Source: Paenibacillus sp. JZ16
GTDB taxonomy: Bacteria; Bacillota; Bacilli; Paenibacillales; Paenibacillaceae
Direction: 5' to 3'
Length of the DNA stretch: 64,000 bases
Assembly: GCF_015326965.1 (NCBI RefSeq)
Contig: NZ_CP017659.1
Coordinates: 1,116,001 to 1,180,000 of the forward strand
A program made the translations under genes and the position numbers. Under the pieces are notes generated by a model that searched no databases, was not told the DNA's origin, and saw nothing but the letters and a program-made list of their open reading frames with translations. Below are positions 1 to 9,201 of this stretch, piece after piece; position 1 is the stretch's first letter, and each line of letters starts with the position of its first letter.

Positions 1-1917
1 TTCCAGAATGGCATCGACATGCCGGTCATACCAGTCCAGGACCAGCGGACGTCCGTTCGTCAGGACAAGAACCGTCGGTTTGCCTTCCGCGATCACGGCT
101 TCCGCCAGCCGCTGCTGCGCCTCGGGAATGACGACATCCATGCGGGAAGCGGCTTCACCGGACATATCGCTGCTCTCACCCAGCGCCAGAACGACGATGT
201 CGGCCTCTCTCGCCTGCAAGATTGCAGCCTCGATTCCGCCGTCAATCGCTTTATTCACGCCGCTGCCTTGAGCATAGAGGAGGCGCTCCGCAGGGATGCC
301 TTTCTCCAGAAGCCCTTCGTACAGGGTCACCGTTTCATGGCCGTACCGGGAGAACTGCCACGGTCCGAGCAGATCCTTGCTATCGGCAAACGGACCAATC
401 AGCGCGATTTTGCCAGCATCATTAGCCAGCGGGAGCACGCCGTTATTTTTGAGCAGAACGGCCGATTTGCGCGCCAACTCCAAACTCGCCTGCAGATGCG
501 CTTTGTTAAAGTGGTATTCGATTTCTTTCTCAGGGCGAATATATCGATATGGGTCGTCCATTATACCGGTTTTGTACTTCACATATAAAATGCGGCGAAC
601 AGCATCATCGATTTGCCGTTCGCTCACCTTACCTTCCCTGACCAGCGCAGGCAAATGATCGAAAGCGCGTGTCACCATTTCGATGTCCATCGTGGCATGA
701 ACTGCTTTTAGCGCAGCCTCCTTCGTATCCTTCGCGTGTCCGTGAATCCGAATCTCGTCAACAGAGCCGTAATCGGAAATCAGGATTCCGTCAAAGCCCA
801 GCTCTTCCCGCAGCAGCTCTTTCAGTACGAACATATTAGCCGCAACCGGGACACCCTGATAAATATTAAAGGCATTCATCACCGAGTCGGCTCCCGCTTC
901 CAGTGCAGCCTTAAACGGCGGAAGGTACACGTTTCGCAGCGTGCCCTCCGAGATGTCCACACTGTTATAATCCCTGCCGGCTTCTGCTGCACCATAGGCA
1001 ATGAAGTGCTTCAGGCAGGCGACCAGCGTCTCTTCGTTATGCAGAGACGCTCCTTGGTACCCTGCAACTTGAGCTTTGGCAATTAACGCCCCTAAAAACG
1101 GATCCTCGCCGGCTCCTTCCGATACTCTGCCCCAGCGGGCATCACGGGTAATGTCGATCATCGGGCCGTGATTGAATATCGTTCCGGAAGCGCTGGCCTC
1201 CTTAGCGGCGATCGCGCACGCTTCTTGGATCGCTTCCATGTCCCAGCTGCAGGACCATGCCAGTGGAATCGGGAAAATAGTCTGCGAGCCGTGGATGACG
1301 TCCGCATGAAACAGCAGCGGAATGCCGTGCGGCGATTGCTCGACGGCTATTCTCTGCAATTCGAATACTCTTGTGATGTCAAAGGCTCCCAGTACCGACC
1401 CTGCCCTGCCCTCGGCAATCAGCTTCTCGGGCGGGTCGGATTCCACGGCATTCCCGAAGGAGAAATTGGAGGCCTGGCACTGGCACATTTGACCAACCTT
1501 CTCCTCCAGCGACATGTCGGCAAGCAACGCTTCTACAGCCTCTGCAATCTCTTCGTCCGTACGCTCCCGTACCCCGCTCTTTCGATGCTCCGCTGCTCCC
1601 TCCAGCAAGGATTGTGCTAGATAGGGCCCCCGCCCCCTTTCACCTTGAAGGGGGAAGCTTCCGAACGAGGGGATGCGAAGCTCGCCGGTGAACGAGTCCC
1701 CGTCGAACGACAGCTGGACGGAAAGATCCTCATCCGGCTTCCAAAACACTTTACCCAGTCCCCGTAGTTGGCTGCCCTGCACCGTAACGTCGGGGAATGA
1801 GAGCGGAACCGGAAGGGGCTCCATGACGGCATCGAGGGTGTAGTCTGCTTTTTTGCTGATTTTAAACTGTATTTTCATTCGCGGTTTGTCGATGATGCAA
1901 TGCCAATTTCCTATCAT
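1..1917 (-). CDS. GH3 beta-glycosidase, 3' end cut by window edge
   Basis: Glycoside hydrolase family 3 enzyme, expected to release sugars from the non-reducing end of oligosaccharides. It has no signal peptide, so it probably acts in the cytoplasm on sugars imported by the adjoining ABC transporter. The frame stays open for 639 codons to the window edge. The GH3 barrel starts near residue 125 (LLADMSLEEKVGQM), with HGIPLLFHADVIHG and the RWGR..E..GEDP stretch following. The nucleophile is D382 in ISDYGS. The (alpha/beta)6 sandwich domain is partly present (LLKNNGVLPL). Residues 1-97 are an extra beta-rich module (IGNWHC..FTGELRIP..GERGRGP). I chose the ATG at 1917 because AGGAG lies about 10 bases upstream. 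It is the last gene of the locus, 47 bases after the permease. The exact substrate (beta-glucoside, beta-xyloside or other) cannot be read. Confidence 0.9.
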   Translation of the reverse strand, partial: MIGNWHCIIDKPRMKIQFKISKKADYTLDAVMEPLPVPLSFPDVTVQGSQLRGLGKVFWKPDEDLSVQLSFDGDSFTGELRIPSFGSFPLQGERGRGPYLAQSLLEGAAEHRKSGVRERTDEEIAEAVEALLADMSLEEKVGQMCQCQASNFSFGNAVESDPPEKLIAEGRAGSVLGAFDITRVFELQRIAVEQSPHGIPLLFHADVIHGSQTIFPIPLAWSCSWDMEAIQEACAIAAKEASASGTIFNHGPMIDITRDARWGRVSEGAGEDPFLGALIAKAQVAGYQGASLHNEETLVACLKHFIAYGAAEAGRDYNSVDISEGTLRNVYLPPFKAALEAGADSVMNAFNIYQGVPVAANMFVLKELLREELGFDGILISDYGSVDEIRIHGHAKDTKEAALKAVHATMDIEMVTRAFDHLPALVREGKVSERQIDDAVRRILYVKYKTGIMDDPYRYIRPEKEIEYHFNKAHLQASLELARKSAVLLKNNGVLPLANDAGKIALIGPFADSKDLLGPWQFSRYGHETVTLYEGLLEKGIPAERLLYAQGSGVNKAIDGGIEAAILQAREADIVVLALGESSDMSGEAASRMDVVIPEAQQRLAEAVIAEGKPTVLVLTNGRPLVLDWYDRHVDAILE

Positions 1918-1964
1918 TTCGACTTCACTCCTGTCCTTGGTCATCTTGTTTTATACGTTCTGGT

Positions 1965-2849
1965 TTAGCCCTTTACCGCACCGATCGTCATGCCTTTAAC
2001 AAAGTATTTCTGGAAGAACGGATAGGCGACGAGGATCGGCAGGACGCCAATGACGGCCACGGCCATCCGGAATGTCTCGCTTGGCAGCTGCTCCAGTGCA
2101 TTCCCTGAATTCATGCTGCTGTTGCGGGTCAAATACTGGATATCGCTCATGATCCGGTTCAGAAGATTTTGCAGGCTGAACAGCTCCGGATCCGTTACAA
2201 AGACCAATCCGTTATTCCAGTCGTTCCAGTATGCCAGCCCTTGGAACATGCCGACCGTTGCCATAATCGGCAGCGACAGCGGCAGAATGATCTTGTAATA
2301 CATTCTGAACTCCCCGGCACCGTCCATGCTGGCCGATTCCAGCACCGCCGAAGGGATCGTGGTGGCAAAGAAGGTCCGCATCAGCAGCACATTGAAGCCA
2401 TTCATGAGCAGCCAGGGGATCAACAGAGCTAGCAGCGTGTTTTTCATATCGAACAGCTGGGTATAGACCAGATAGGTCGGAACCAGTCCCCCGTTAAACA
2501 GCAGCGTAAAGAACACGATGAACGACAGCACGACGCCGCCGGGAAGATCCTTGCGGGATAGCGGATAGGCCAGCAGCGAAGTGATGACAAGGCTTGCGCT
2601 CGTGCCGATCACTGTGATCAGGATCGTGATCCCGTACGCATGGAAGATCTGTGCCGATTCTCTCCATAGATATTCATATGCGCCCAGGCTGAGCTTGGAG
2701 GGGAAGAAGGAATAGCCCTCCACGGCAATCGTGTGATCGTCCGTGATCGATGAGATGAACAGCAGGATGAACGGAAGAATGCACGCCAGGGAAAAAACAA
2801 TCATGATAATGTGCGCTGCCCATTGCAGACCGCGAGATTCGTTTTTCAT
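1965..2849 (-). CDS. ABC sugar transporter permease, LplC/YtcP type
   Basis: Inner-membrane permease of a CUT1 carbohydrate ABC importer. It has six predicted membrane segments and the cytoplasmic EAA loop near residues 187-206 (ESASMDGAGEFRMYYKIILP), which docks the ATPase. The ending (KYFVKGMTIGAVKG) is typical of the LplC branch. The start has AAGGAG about eight bases upstream. It lies 12 bases after the LplB-type permease and 47 bases before the GH3 gene, so all three are probably co-transcribed. No ATPase is encoded nearby. Transporters of this type usually share a distant MsmX-like ATPase; that is family knowledge, not seen here. Confidence 0.93.
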   Translation of the reverse strand: MKNESRGLQWAAHIIMIVFSLACILPFILLFISSITDDHTIAVEGYSFFPSKLSLGAYEYLWRESAQIFHAYGITILITVIGTSASLVITSLLAYPLSRKDLPGGVVLSFIVFFTLLFNGGLVPTYLVYTQLFDMKNTLLALLIPWLLMNGFNVLLMRTFFATTIPSAVLESASMDGAGEFRMYYKIILPLSLPIMATVGMFQGLAYWNDWNNGLVFVTDPELFSLQNLLNRIMSDIQYLTRNSSMNSGNALEQLPSETFRMAVAVIGVLPILVAYPFFQKYFVKGMTIGAVKG

Positions 2850-2861
2850 ATGGTTCGCTCC

Positions 2862-3794
2862 TTAGAACAAAGCATTGTTTTTATCAATTTTCCGCACGAC
2901 ATAATTGGAGACCAGCACGAGAACGAAGCCGACCAGCGACTGATAGAATCCTGCCGCCGAGGACATCCCGATATCACCGAGCTGCATCAACCCGCGGAAT
3001 ACGTAGGTGTCTATCACATTGGTGGTCGAGAACAGTGCGCCGGAATCCATCGGCACCTGGTAGAACAATCCGAAATCCGAATAGAAGATGCGCCCGATAC
3101 CGAGCAGAGTCAGAATGGTGATCACCGGCGTAATCATCGGAAGCGTGATCTTGCGGATCTGCATCCATTTGGAGGCCCCGTCCAGCTTTGCAGCCTCGTA
3201 GTATTCGGGATCGATGCCGATGATGGCTGCCAAATAAACGATGCAGGAATACCCCGCTGCCTTCCAAATATGCACGACCGTCAGAATGAAGGGCCAATAT
3301 TTCGGCTCCGTATACCATGAGATAGGATCCAGCCCAAGTGCCGGCAGCAGCGTCTTGTTCACCATTCCCGTATTCACGCTGAACATGGCGTAAACCAGGT
3401 AGCTGACGATAATGATGGAGATAAGGAACGGCAGAATGATGACGCTTTGATAAAAGCGAGATGCCACTTTGTTTCGGATCTCGTTCAGCAATATCGCGAC
3501 ACCAACCGAAACGATCAAGCCGAGAACGATAAACGCAGCATTGTAAAGAATCGTGTTACGCGTAATGATAAATGCATCATCCGTTTTGAACAGATACTCA
3601 AAGTTTTTGAAGCCGATCCAGTCACTGTCCCATATCCCTTTGCTGTAGTTCACGTCCTTAAAAGCGATGCTTAGACCGAACAGCGGCAAATAATTGTTGA
3701 TGAGCAGGTAGATAAGCCCCGGCAACATCATGATGTATAGCGGAACGTACTTCCGAAGGGATCTCCGTCCCTTACGGCGTGTTGTACTTGTCAC
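2862..3794 (-). CDS. ABC sugar transporter permease, LplB/YteP type
   Basis: Partner permease of the 1965-2849 protein in a CUT1 importer. The basic N-terminus (TTRRKGRRSLRKY) is followed by about six membrane segments. The EAA loop is YEAAKLDGASKWMQIRKITLP. The C-terminus NYVVRKIDKNNALF is usual for LplB proteins. The start is GTG at 3794, supported by AAAGGGGGAAG a few bases upstream. A hairpin at 4089-4116 separates it from the upstream binding-protein gene, so transcription probably continues at a lower level from that gene. Confidence 0.93.
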   Translation of the reverse strand: MTSTTRRKGRRSLRKYVPLYIMMLPGLIYLLINNYLPLFGLSIAFKDVNYSKGIWDSDWIGFKNFEYLFKTDDAFIITRNTILYNAAFIVLGLIVSVGVAILLNEIRNKVASRFYQSVIILPFLISIIIVSYLVYAMFSVNTGMVNKTLLPALGLDPISWYTEPKYWPFILTVVHIWKAAGYSCIVYLAAIIGIDPEYYEAAKLDGASKWMQIRKITLPMITPVITILTLLGIGRIFYSDFGLFYQVPMDSGALFSTTNVIDTYVFRGLMQLGDIGMSSAAGFYQSLVGFVLVLVSNYVVRKIDKNNALF

Positions 3795-4088
3795 CGCACT
3801 TCCCCCTTTGCGGCTTTATAGCCGAATCTATATCTTCATTTTAAAGAGCAAGCACACGGGCCACTACCGCTTTGACGACTTCACATTTGTGCTTTCCCGA
3901 CTTCAGCGCCAGTAGAGTAGAACCTAGGACAGAAAACGCGCTGGATCATCCCAATTCCCTTGGAGGCGCTATGTCAACAAGAAAAAAGCAGGCTGCACAA
4001 GGCTATATCCTTGGCTGCCTGCCGTTCATGCTTCACTTGATCGATGAGCTTAAACTTTAAACATTTCCTCTTCACTATACAAAACAGA

Positions 4089-4116
4089 AACAGTCACGGG
4101 GTAACCCGTGACTGTT
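4089..4116 (-). terminator. hairpin between binding protein and permeases
   Basis: Twelve-base arms AACAGTCACGGG and CCCGTGACTGTT enclose a GTAA loop. On the minus strand the stem is followed by an interrupted T run (TCTGTTTTG). It sits just after the stop of the solute-binding protein gene. It could be a leaky terminator or mRNA stabiliser that keeps binding protein in excess over permease. The rest of 3795-4127 shows no gene. Confidence 0.65.
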
Positions 4117-4127
4117 CACATGATGCT

Positions 4128-5642
4128 TTACTTCACGCCGTTGGTTTTAGCCCATTCATCCAATTGCTTCTGTTTCTCCGCAATAATCTTATCGATTCCG
4201 ACCGATTTCAATTTGGAGATGAACTCCGGCAAAATTTGTTCCGGGTCTACACTGCCTGTCTCCAGCGGCATTTTATATTGCGTAATGACGTTGCTTACGG
4301 CTGCATACTCGGTCTTCACCGGAGAAGCATCAAACAGGAAGCCCATCGCTTTGGAGCGCTTGGAGCTCTTGTTGAATTCATCCATCTTGGACCAAATTTC
4401 CGGATCGTCGCCATTTATGACATAAGACAAGAACTGATTCCCGAACAGCCAGCCAAGCGGCATTTTATAACCCACCGAGTTGTAATCAACACCCTCCGGA
4501 TAATCGATCACATTGTCAAAGCCGTCCACCTTTACATAATGGGTGCCTTCGATCCCCCAGTCATACAGGTTCACGATATCCTTGTCGGTGTACATCAGAT
4601 TTAAAAATTCCATCGCTTTCTCAGGAGTTTCGGAATTGACCGGAATGCCCCACATCGCTCCCGTTACCGTGCTCGTCGTAGCTACAGGAGGTACGAGTTC
4701 TGCAGTGACCAGCTCAAGCCCGGACAGCTTCTTCTCGCTCTCCGCAAAGCCGGGTTTTTGCATAGCCATATAGGCAAAGGCTTTGCCTGCCTTAATCATG
4801 TCAAACCGCGTTGCCTGCGTTGTAGCCATATCCTGTGGAATCAGCCCGTCCTGATACCAGCCGCGAATCTTGTTGACAAAGCCGGCATATTCCTTCGTCT
4901 CGTAATAGTTGACAATCTTGAGGCCATTGTCATAGCTCGGAAGAACACCGATCGTGTCGTTCAGACTATCGTAGTTGACATAATTCTCTCGGAAGGATTG
5001 CCCCGCTGCACCGGTAACCAGCGGTGTCATGGTAGGACCCTCTCCTTCCTTTACCTTCCGCAGCACGGCCTCCACGTCATCAAGCGTCTTGATCGAGGCA
5101 ACATCGATCTTGTATTTATCAACCAAGTCTTTGCTCATGGTCAGCCCATAGCTGGCCGCCAAATCCCGTACCGTCGGCGTTCCATATATCTCGCCTCCGA
5201 TGCGCGTAGCTTGCAAATAATCTTTACCCAAGGCGTCGGCGATCCCCTGACCATGCTGCTCAAGCAATTGATCCAGAGGCTTCAGCTGACCTTTCGCAAC
5301 GATGTTGCTGAAGTTATAACCGGATAAGTACAGCAGATCCATTTTCTCACCGCTTGCAAACATCAGATTCGTTTGCTGCTCCCAGTCTCCGACAGAAATA
5401 TGCTCAAATTTGACCTTGGCCTGTATTTTCTCTGCCGCGATCTTGTTGATGGCGTCTTCCACTTGCTGCATATCCTTCGGTATGGAGCCTGCCACCGGAA
5501 GCACGACCGTCAGCTCCGTGAGGGCTTTTTGTTCACTTGCCGGCTCATTGTCTTGGTCGGCTGCTTTCCCTCCTCCGCAGGCCGACAATAGTATGACGGC
5601 GCTCAAGAGCATCGTGGATAGTCGTGCGAATGATTTTTTCAT
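4128..5642 (-). CDS. sugar ABC transporter solute-binding lipoprotein
   Basis: Extracellular substrate-binding lipoprotein of family 1, which captures an oligosaccharide and delivers it to the two permeases downstream. The signal peptide MKKSFARLSTMLLSAVILLSACGGG carries a lipobox (LSAC), so the mature protein is anchored to the outer face of the membrane. The body (about 500 residues) is typical of LplA-like proteins. The start at 5642 gives a proper signal peptide with GGGGG upstream; the frame is open 22 codons further, but those codons are not signal-like. It lies 95 bases after the response regulator gene, which suggests control by the two-component pair. The ligand cannot be deduced. 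Confidence 0.92.
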   Translation of the reverse strand: MKKSFARLSTMLLSAVILLSACGGGKAADQDNEPASEQKALTELTVVLPVAGSIPKDMQQVEDAINKIAAEKIQAKVKFEHISVGDWEQQTNLMFASGEKMDLLYLSGYNFSNIVAKGQLKPLDQLLEQHGQGIADALGKDYLQATRIGGEIYGTPTVRDLAASYGLTMSKDLVDKYKIDVASIKTLDDVEAVLRKVKEGEGPTMTPLVTGAAGQSFRENYVNYDSLNDTIGVLPSYDNGLKIVNYYETKEYAGFVNKIRGWYQDGLIPQDMATTQATRFDMIKAGKAFAYMAMQKPGFAESEKKLSGLELVTAELVPPVATTSTVTGAMWGIPVNSETPEKAMEFLNLMYTDKDIVNLYDWGIEGTHYVKVDGFDNVIDYPEGVDYNSVGYKMPLGWLFGNQFLSYVINGDDPEIWSKMDEFNKSSKRSKAMGFLFDASPVKTEYAAVSNVITQYKMPLETGSVDPEQILPEFISKLKSVGIDKIIAEKQKQLDEWAKTNGVK

Positions 5643-5737
5643 CTGTTCCCCCGCCTTTGTGATTGATGTATTTCTAGCTATATTGTAAGAGGGGACGTGA
5701 TTGTGCACTGCTCTTGTAACGACTTTTCACTGTCACT

Positions 5738-7357
5738 TTACCGACTTTCCCCGGAGCTGGTGATGCCGGCATGCTCTTGCCGGTACTCGACCGGGCTCAT
5801 ATTCATATATTTTTTGAACATGCGGGAAAAATGAGAGAAGTTGGCGTAGCCGATTCGCGTCGCAATCGAACTGACGGACAGCTCGGTATTTGCGAGCAGC
5901 CCGGCCGCCATGCGCAATCGCTGCTGGAGCAGGTAATCCGAGATCGACATGCCGGTCCCTTTTTTGAAGATTCGGGTCAAATAATCCGGATTCAAAAACA
6001 CATGACTCGCGATATCCTCCCTCGACAGATCCTCGGATAGATGCTCGCGGATATAAGCCTTTACTTTCTCTACGATGCTTGGCGAATGCTCCACCGATGA
6101 TGCAAAATCCATCGCCCTTTGAACGATATGATGAATCCAGGCCAACGCATCCGTAGCCGAGCGCACCGATCTGGCATATAACTCCAAGGAACGGCTGTCC
6201 CTGAGAGGCTGATGCGCCTGGATCCCCTTCAGATGAAGCACATAATAGAGCATTTGCTGAAAATCCTGAATGAATTGATTCAGTAAATCCGAAGTGAGTG
6301 AGTTACCTTCGATCTGAGACCTGATGTAAGCCTCCGCCTCCTTCAGGACCTGTCCGCTCGCGCCCTCCTTTAGCAGAATCGCCCACATGCTCATATCCGG
6401 AAGCATCTGCTGGAGGGCAGCCGACGGCTTCTCTTCCTTCAGCAAAAAGACTTGCTGATCATAAGCCACATTCATTTCGTTCATCCGATCCAATTGAATA
6501 TACATCGAAGGGACTTCATGTCCGTGACCCGGCTCCCCGATATAACAGGCGACGCCCGCATAGAAATATTTCCTGCAAGCATCGATATACCTCTCACACA
6601 TATCCTTGTATGCATCATCATCCACCGATGCCGTATCCCTGTTGATCAAGGCGAGCCAGCGCCCTTTCTCCACCGGCACCAGCATACCATGCTCGGCCCT
6701 CTCTTGGATGTGCTCCTCGGCGGATTTGCGTATCGCGTATTCAATGATTTTTTCGTCCCGCAGCGTGACTTCCTTATACCATCTCCGAACTTGAATCAGT
6801 ATCGGGGTAAAGATCATATCCTCCGAATACGGAATATTGCGATTCTCCGCCTGCTCCTTGATTGCAGCGGAGCGGCTTGGAATCGTTTGATTCAGGATAT
6901 CCAGCCAGAATCGTTCAACCAACAGGGGCTGATGCTGCATCCAAAACTTCCCATATTGACTGAACTCTGATTGCTCGCGCTCCTGGTCCAGCTTCTCGAT
7001 CGCTTTACTTACAACGGATTCAAGATCGGCAAAAGGGACCGGTTTCAGTAAATAATCAAAGCTGCCCAGCTGAATGGCCTGCTTGGCATAGTGAAAGTCG
7101 GCATGACAGGTAAGGAATATCGCAACGATATCCGGATGATATCCCCGTACCCATTCCAATAGATCCAAGCCGGACCCATGCGGCATTTCAATATCGCATA
7201 ACAGAAGATCCACGCGCTCCCGCCGGATGATCTCCATCGCCTGGCTGGCGCTATGGGCGGTAAATACAGCGGAAACACCCAGCCGATCCCAGTCCACGCC
7301 ATGTTTCAATCCCTCTACAGCAATAACCTCATCGTCCACGATCAGTACATGACGCAT
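5738..7357 (-). CDS. YesN-type AraC response regulator
   Basis: DNA-binding response regulator pairing with the kinase encoded just upstream. The N-terminal receiver domain shows the acidic pair in VDDE and phospho-acceptor D55 in LLLCDIEMP. A long linker region follows. Two AraC-type helix-turn-helix motifs fill the last 100 residues (DIASHVFLNPDYLTRIFKK and IATRIGYANFSHFSRMFKK). I chose ATG 7357 because AGGAGG sits six bases upstream; a frame start 18 bases earlier lacks this. The gene overlaps the kinase gene by 29 bases, so the two are translationally coupled. The likely target is the sugar transporter and GH3 operon directly downstream. Confidence 0.93.
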   Translation of the reverse strand: MRHVLIVDDEVIAVEGLKHGVDWDRLGVSAVFTAHSASQAMEIIRRERVDLLLCDIEMPHGSGLDLLEWVRGYHPDIVAIFLTCHADFHYAKQAIQLGSFDYLLKPVPFADLESVVSKAIEKLDQEREQSEFSQYGKFWMQHQPLLVERFWLDILNQTIPSRSAAIKEQAENRNIPYSEDMIFTPILIQVRRWYKEVTLRDEKIIEYAIRKSAEEHIQERAEHGMLVPVEKGRWLALINRDTASVDDDAYKDMCERYIDACRKYFYAGVACYIGEPGHGHEVPSMYIQLDRMNEMNVAYDQQVFLLKEEKPSAALQQMLPDMSMWAILLKEGASGQVLKEAEAYIRSQIEGNSLTSDLLNQFIQDFQQMLYYVLHLKGIQAHQPLRDSRSLELYARSVRSATDALAWIHHIVQRAMDFASSVEHSPSIVEKVKAYIREHLSEDLSREDIASHVFLNPDYLTRIFKKGTGMSISDYLLQQRLRMAAGLLANTELSVSSIATRIGYANFSHFSRMFKKYMNMSPVEYRQEHAGITSSGESR

Positions 7358-9116
7358 TGGCGTCCTCCTTTCCATCTTGTCCAGGGCTTAACGGAATGAA
7401 GAGTTCGACGACCGCCCCGTGCGGATCGTCGTTATAGCAATCCATTACGGCCCCATTCCCATACTGCAGACGCAGACGTTCCCGTACATTCCACAAGCCA
7501 ATATGCGCTCGCCCGGCGTTTGCACCTTGTCCGCCGCAGCGGATCGCCTCCAATACCTCATCCGAAAATCCATCTCCGGTATCACGTACGGTCAAGCAAA
7601 CGGTCGGCTCTTCCGCCAGATCGTCGAGGATCGCTTCAATGACCAGCATCGTCCGAACATCTGCCCTTACGGCATGCTTGATCGTATTTTCTACAATCGT
7701 CTGAAGCATCAGCGGAGGAACAGGGGTCTCCAGCAGATAATCCGGAACATGAATCTCGCTTTCGAATTGATTGGGAAGCCGCAGCTGCTGAATCCGCAAA
7801 TAATTTCTCGTATGCTGCAGCTCATCCTTTAATAGAACCAAAGCCTGATTATTGCTCTGGAACATATATCTGAAGTATTGAACCAGGCAAATCGTCATCT
7901 CCTGGATCAATTCATATCGCTTCACCTGTGCCAAATGGTACAAAATATTCAGGGAATTCATGAAAAAATGCGGGTTGATCTGGAGCTGCAGTTGCTTCAG
8001 CTCCGCCTGCTGCTTGCTCAATTGCTCTTCATAGACGTCAATCTTCAGCTTTTCAATTTGCGACACCATCTGATCTAAGGTGCGATAAACCAGCTGAAAC
8101 TCCTCGGGAGCGGTCGGTACTTTCTCGATTCGCAAATTGAAGTTCCCTTCCCCGATTCTTCGCATTAATTGAACGATCTTCTGCAGCGGGCGAAGCAGCA
8201 CTTTCCGCAGGAACCACAAGCTAACCGGCAGCAGCAGAACAGCGAATGCCGACAGGATGGCAGCCGTCTTTTTGAGATATGGCAGATTTTCGAGCGTCAG
8301 CTTGTCCGGAATGACGGCGACCATGCTGATGTCCGCTTTCTTCGAAGTCTCCCCCACGATGAGATAGTCCTTGTCCTTGCCTGACATGTAATAGCTGTTG
8401 AAACCATGGGTGAAATCCAACGTTTCATCCTGCAGGGGCTTCGTGTTATAAAGCGGCTTCCCCTGGGCGTCGACGAACAGCATTGCTCCGGTTTCACCCG
8501 TGTTCAGAACCGACATCGGCGACATCAAGGTTCTGAGGGATACCCATGACCCGATGCTGATATTGTCATCCCTGAGCACCTTGATCGCGTAATAGGACCC
8601 TTCAATCTCTTGCAGCTGCCAGTTCGCCTCCATTCCATAGAAACGGTTCTGGCTCGTGCTGCTTTCCTGCAGGTAATCTCGCATTTTCAATAATCCGTTA
8701 TAGGTCATCGACCCTTTGTAGGCTTCAACAAAATCATGCCGCGGCAATGAATATACGAAAAGTCCGTCAATATAAGGATAAACCGATAGATCGGAGGACA
8801 GCTTCCGGGAAACATCGCTTTTGGCCATCATATACGTATTGTCCGGCACTGCGTCTTTCATCGTCAGCACACTGACTTCCGATCTGGACAGATTCACCAG
8901 ATGCCGTTCGATCTCCGCGAGCTGGTTATCGATCTGTCTCATTTGGATGGAGATCATATTTTTATTGGAGACCGCCACCTGATTATGAATGACGTTCACA
9001 CTGTAATAGCTCATATAGATCAGTAAGGCGATTAGAGGGATTGCCACGCCCAAAAGGCCAAGCACCAGCTTGACGCGAATCGAATTCCAAGGAATTGCCT
9101 TGATATGGCTGTACAT
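7329..9116 (-). CDS. YesM-type sensor histidine kinase
   Basis: Membrane sensor kinase of the HPK8/YesM type. One membrane helix near residues 15-35 and a second near 285-310 flank an extracellular sensing domain. A HAMP linker follows. The His-containing box is INPHFFMNSLN, and the ATP-binding N box is TIVENTIKHAV, with G boxes DTGDGF and HIGLWNVRERL. It should phosphorylate the AraC-type regulator whose gene overlaps its 3' end. AGGAG precedes the ATG by about nine bases. The signal is probably a sugar or a sugar-loaded binding protein; that is inference from the neighbours. Confidence 0.93.
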   Translation of the reverse strand: MYSHIKAIPWNSIRVKLVLGLLGVAIPLIALLIYMSYYSVNVIHNQVAVSNKNMISIQMRQIDNQLAEIERHLVNLSRSEVSVLTMKDAVPDNTYMMAKSDVSRKLSSDLSVYPYIDGLFVYSLPRHDFVEAYKGSMTYNGLLKMRDYLQESSTSQNRFYGMEANWQLQEIEGSYYAIKVLRDDNISIGSWVSLRTLMSPMSVLNTGETGAMLFVDAQGKPLYNTKPLQDETLDFTHGFNSYYMSGKDKDYLIVGETSKKADISMVAVIPDKLTLENLPYLKKTAAILSAFAVLLLPVSLWFLRKVLLRPLQKIVQLMRRIGEGNFNLRIEKVPTAPEEFQLVYRTLDQMVSQIEKLKIDVYEEQLSKQQAELKQLQLQINPHFFMNSLNILYHLAQVKRYELIQEMTICLVQYFRYMFQSNNQALVLLKDELQHTRNYLRIQQLRLPNQFESEIHVPDYLLETPVPPLMLQTIVENTIKHAVRADVRTMLVIEAILDDLAEEPTVCLTVRDTGDGFSDEVLEAIRCGGQGANAGRAHIGLWNVRERLRLQYGNGAVMDCYNDDPHGAVVELFIPLSPGQDGKEDANASCTDRGR

Positions 9117-9201
9117 GATGAGACTCCTCTCCCTGGTATTGAGCTATCCCCATTTTACTACTTCTCCCGATAAAAGTTGAAGCACCAGTCTTTGTCATTG
9201 T

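Noticed and set aside
8..1620. Several long plus-strand reading frames across the first 1.6 kb
   Set aside because: They are shadows of the minus-strand GH3 gene, which stays open for 639 codons and carries all family motifs.
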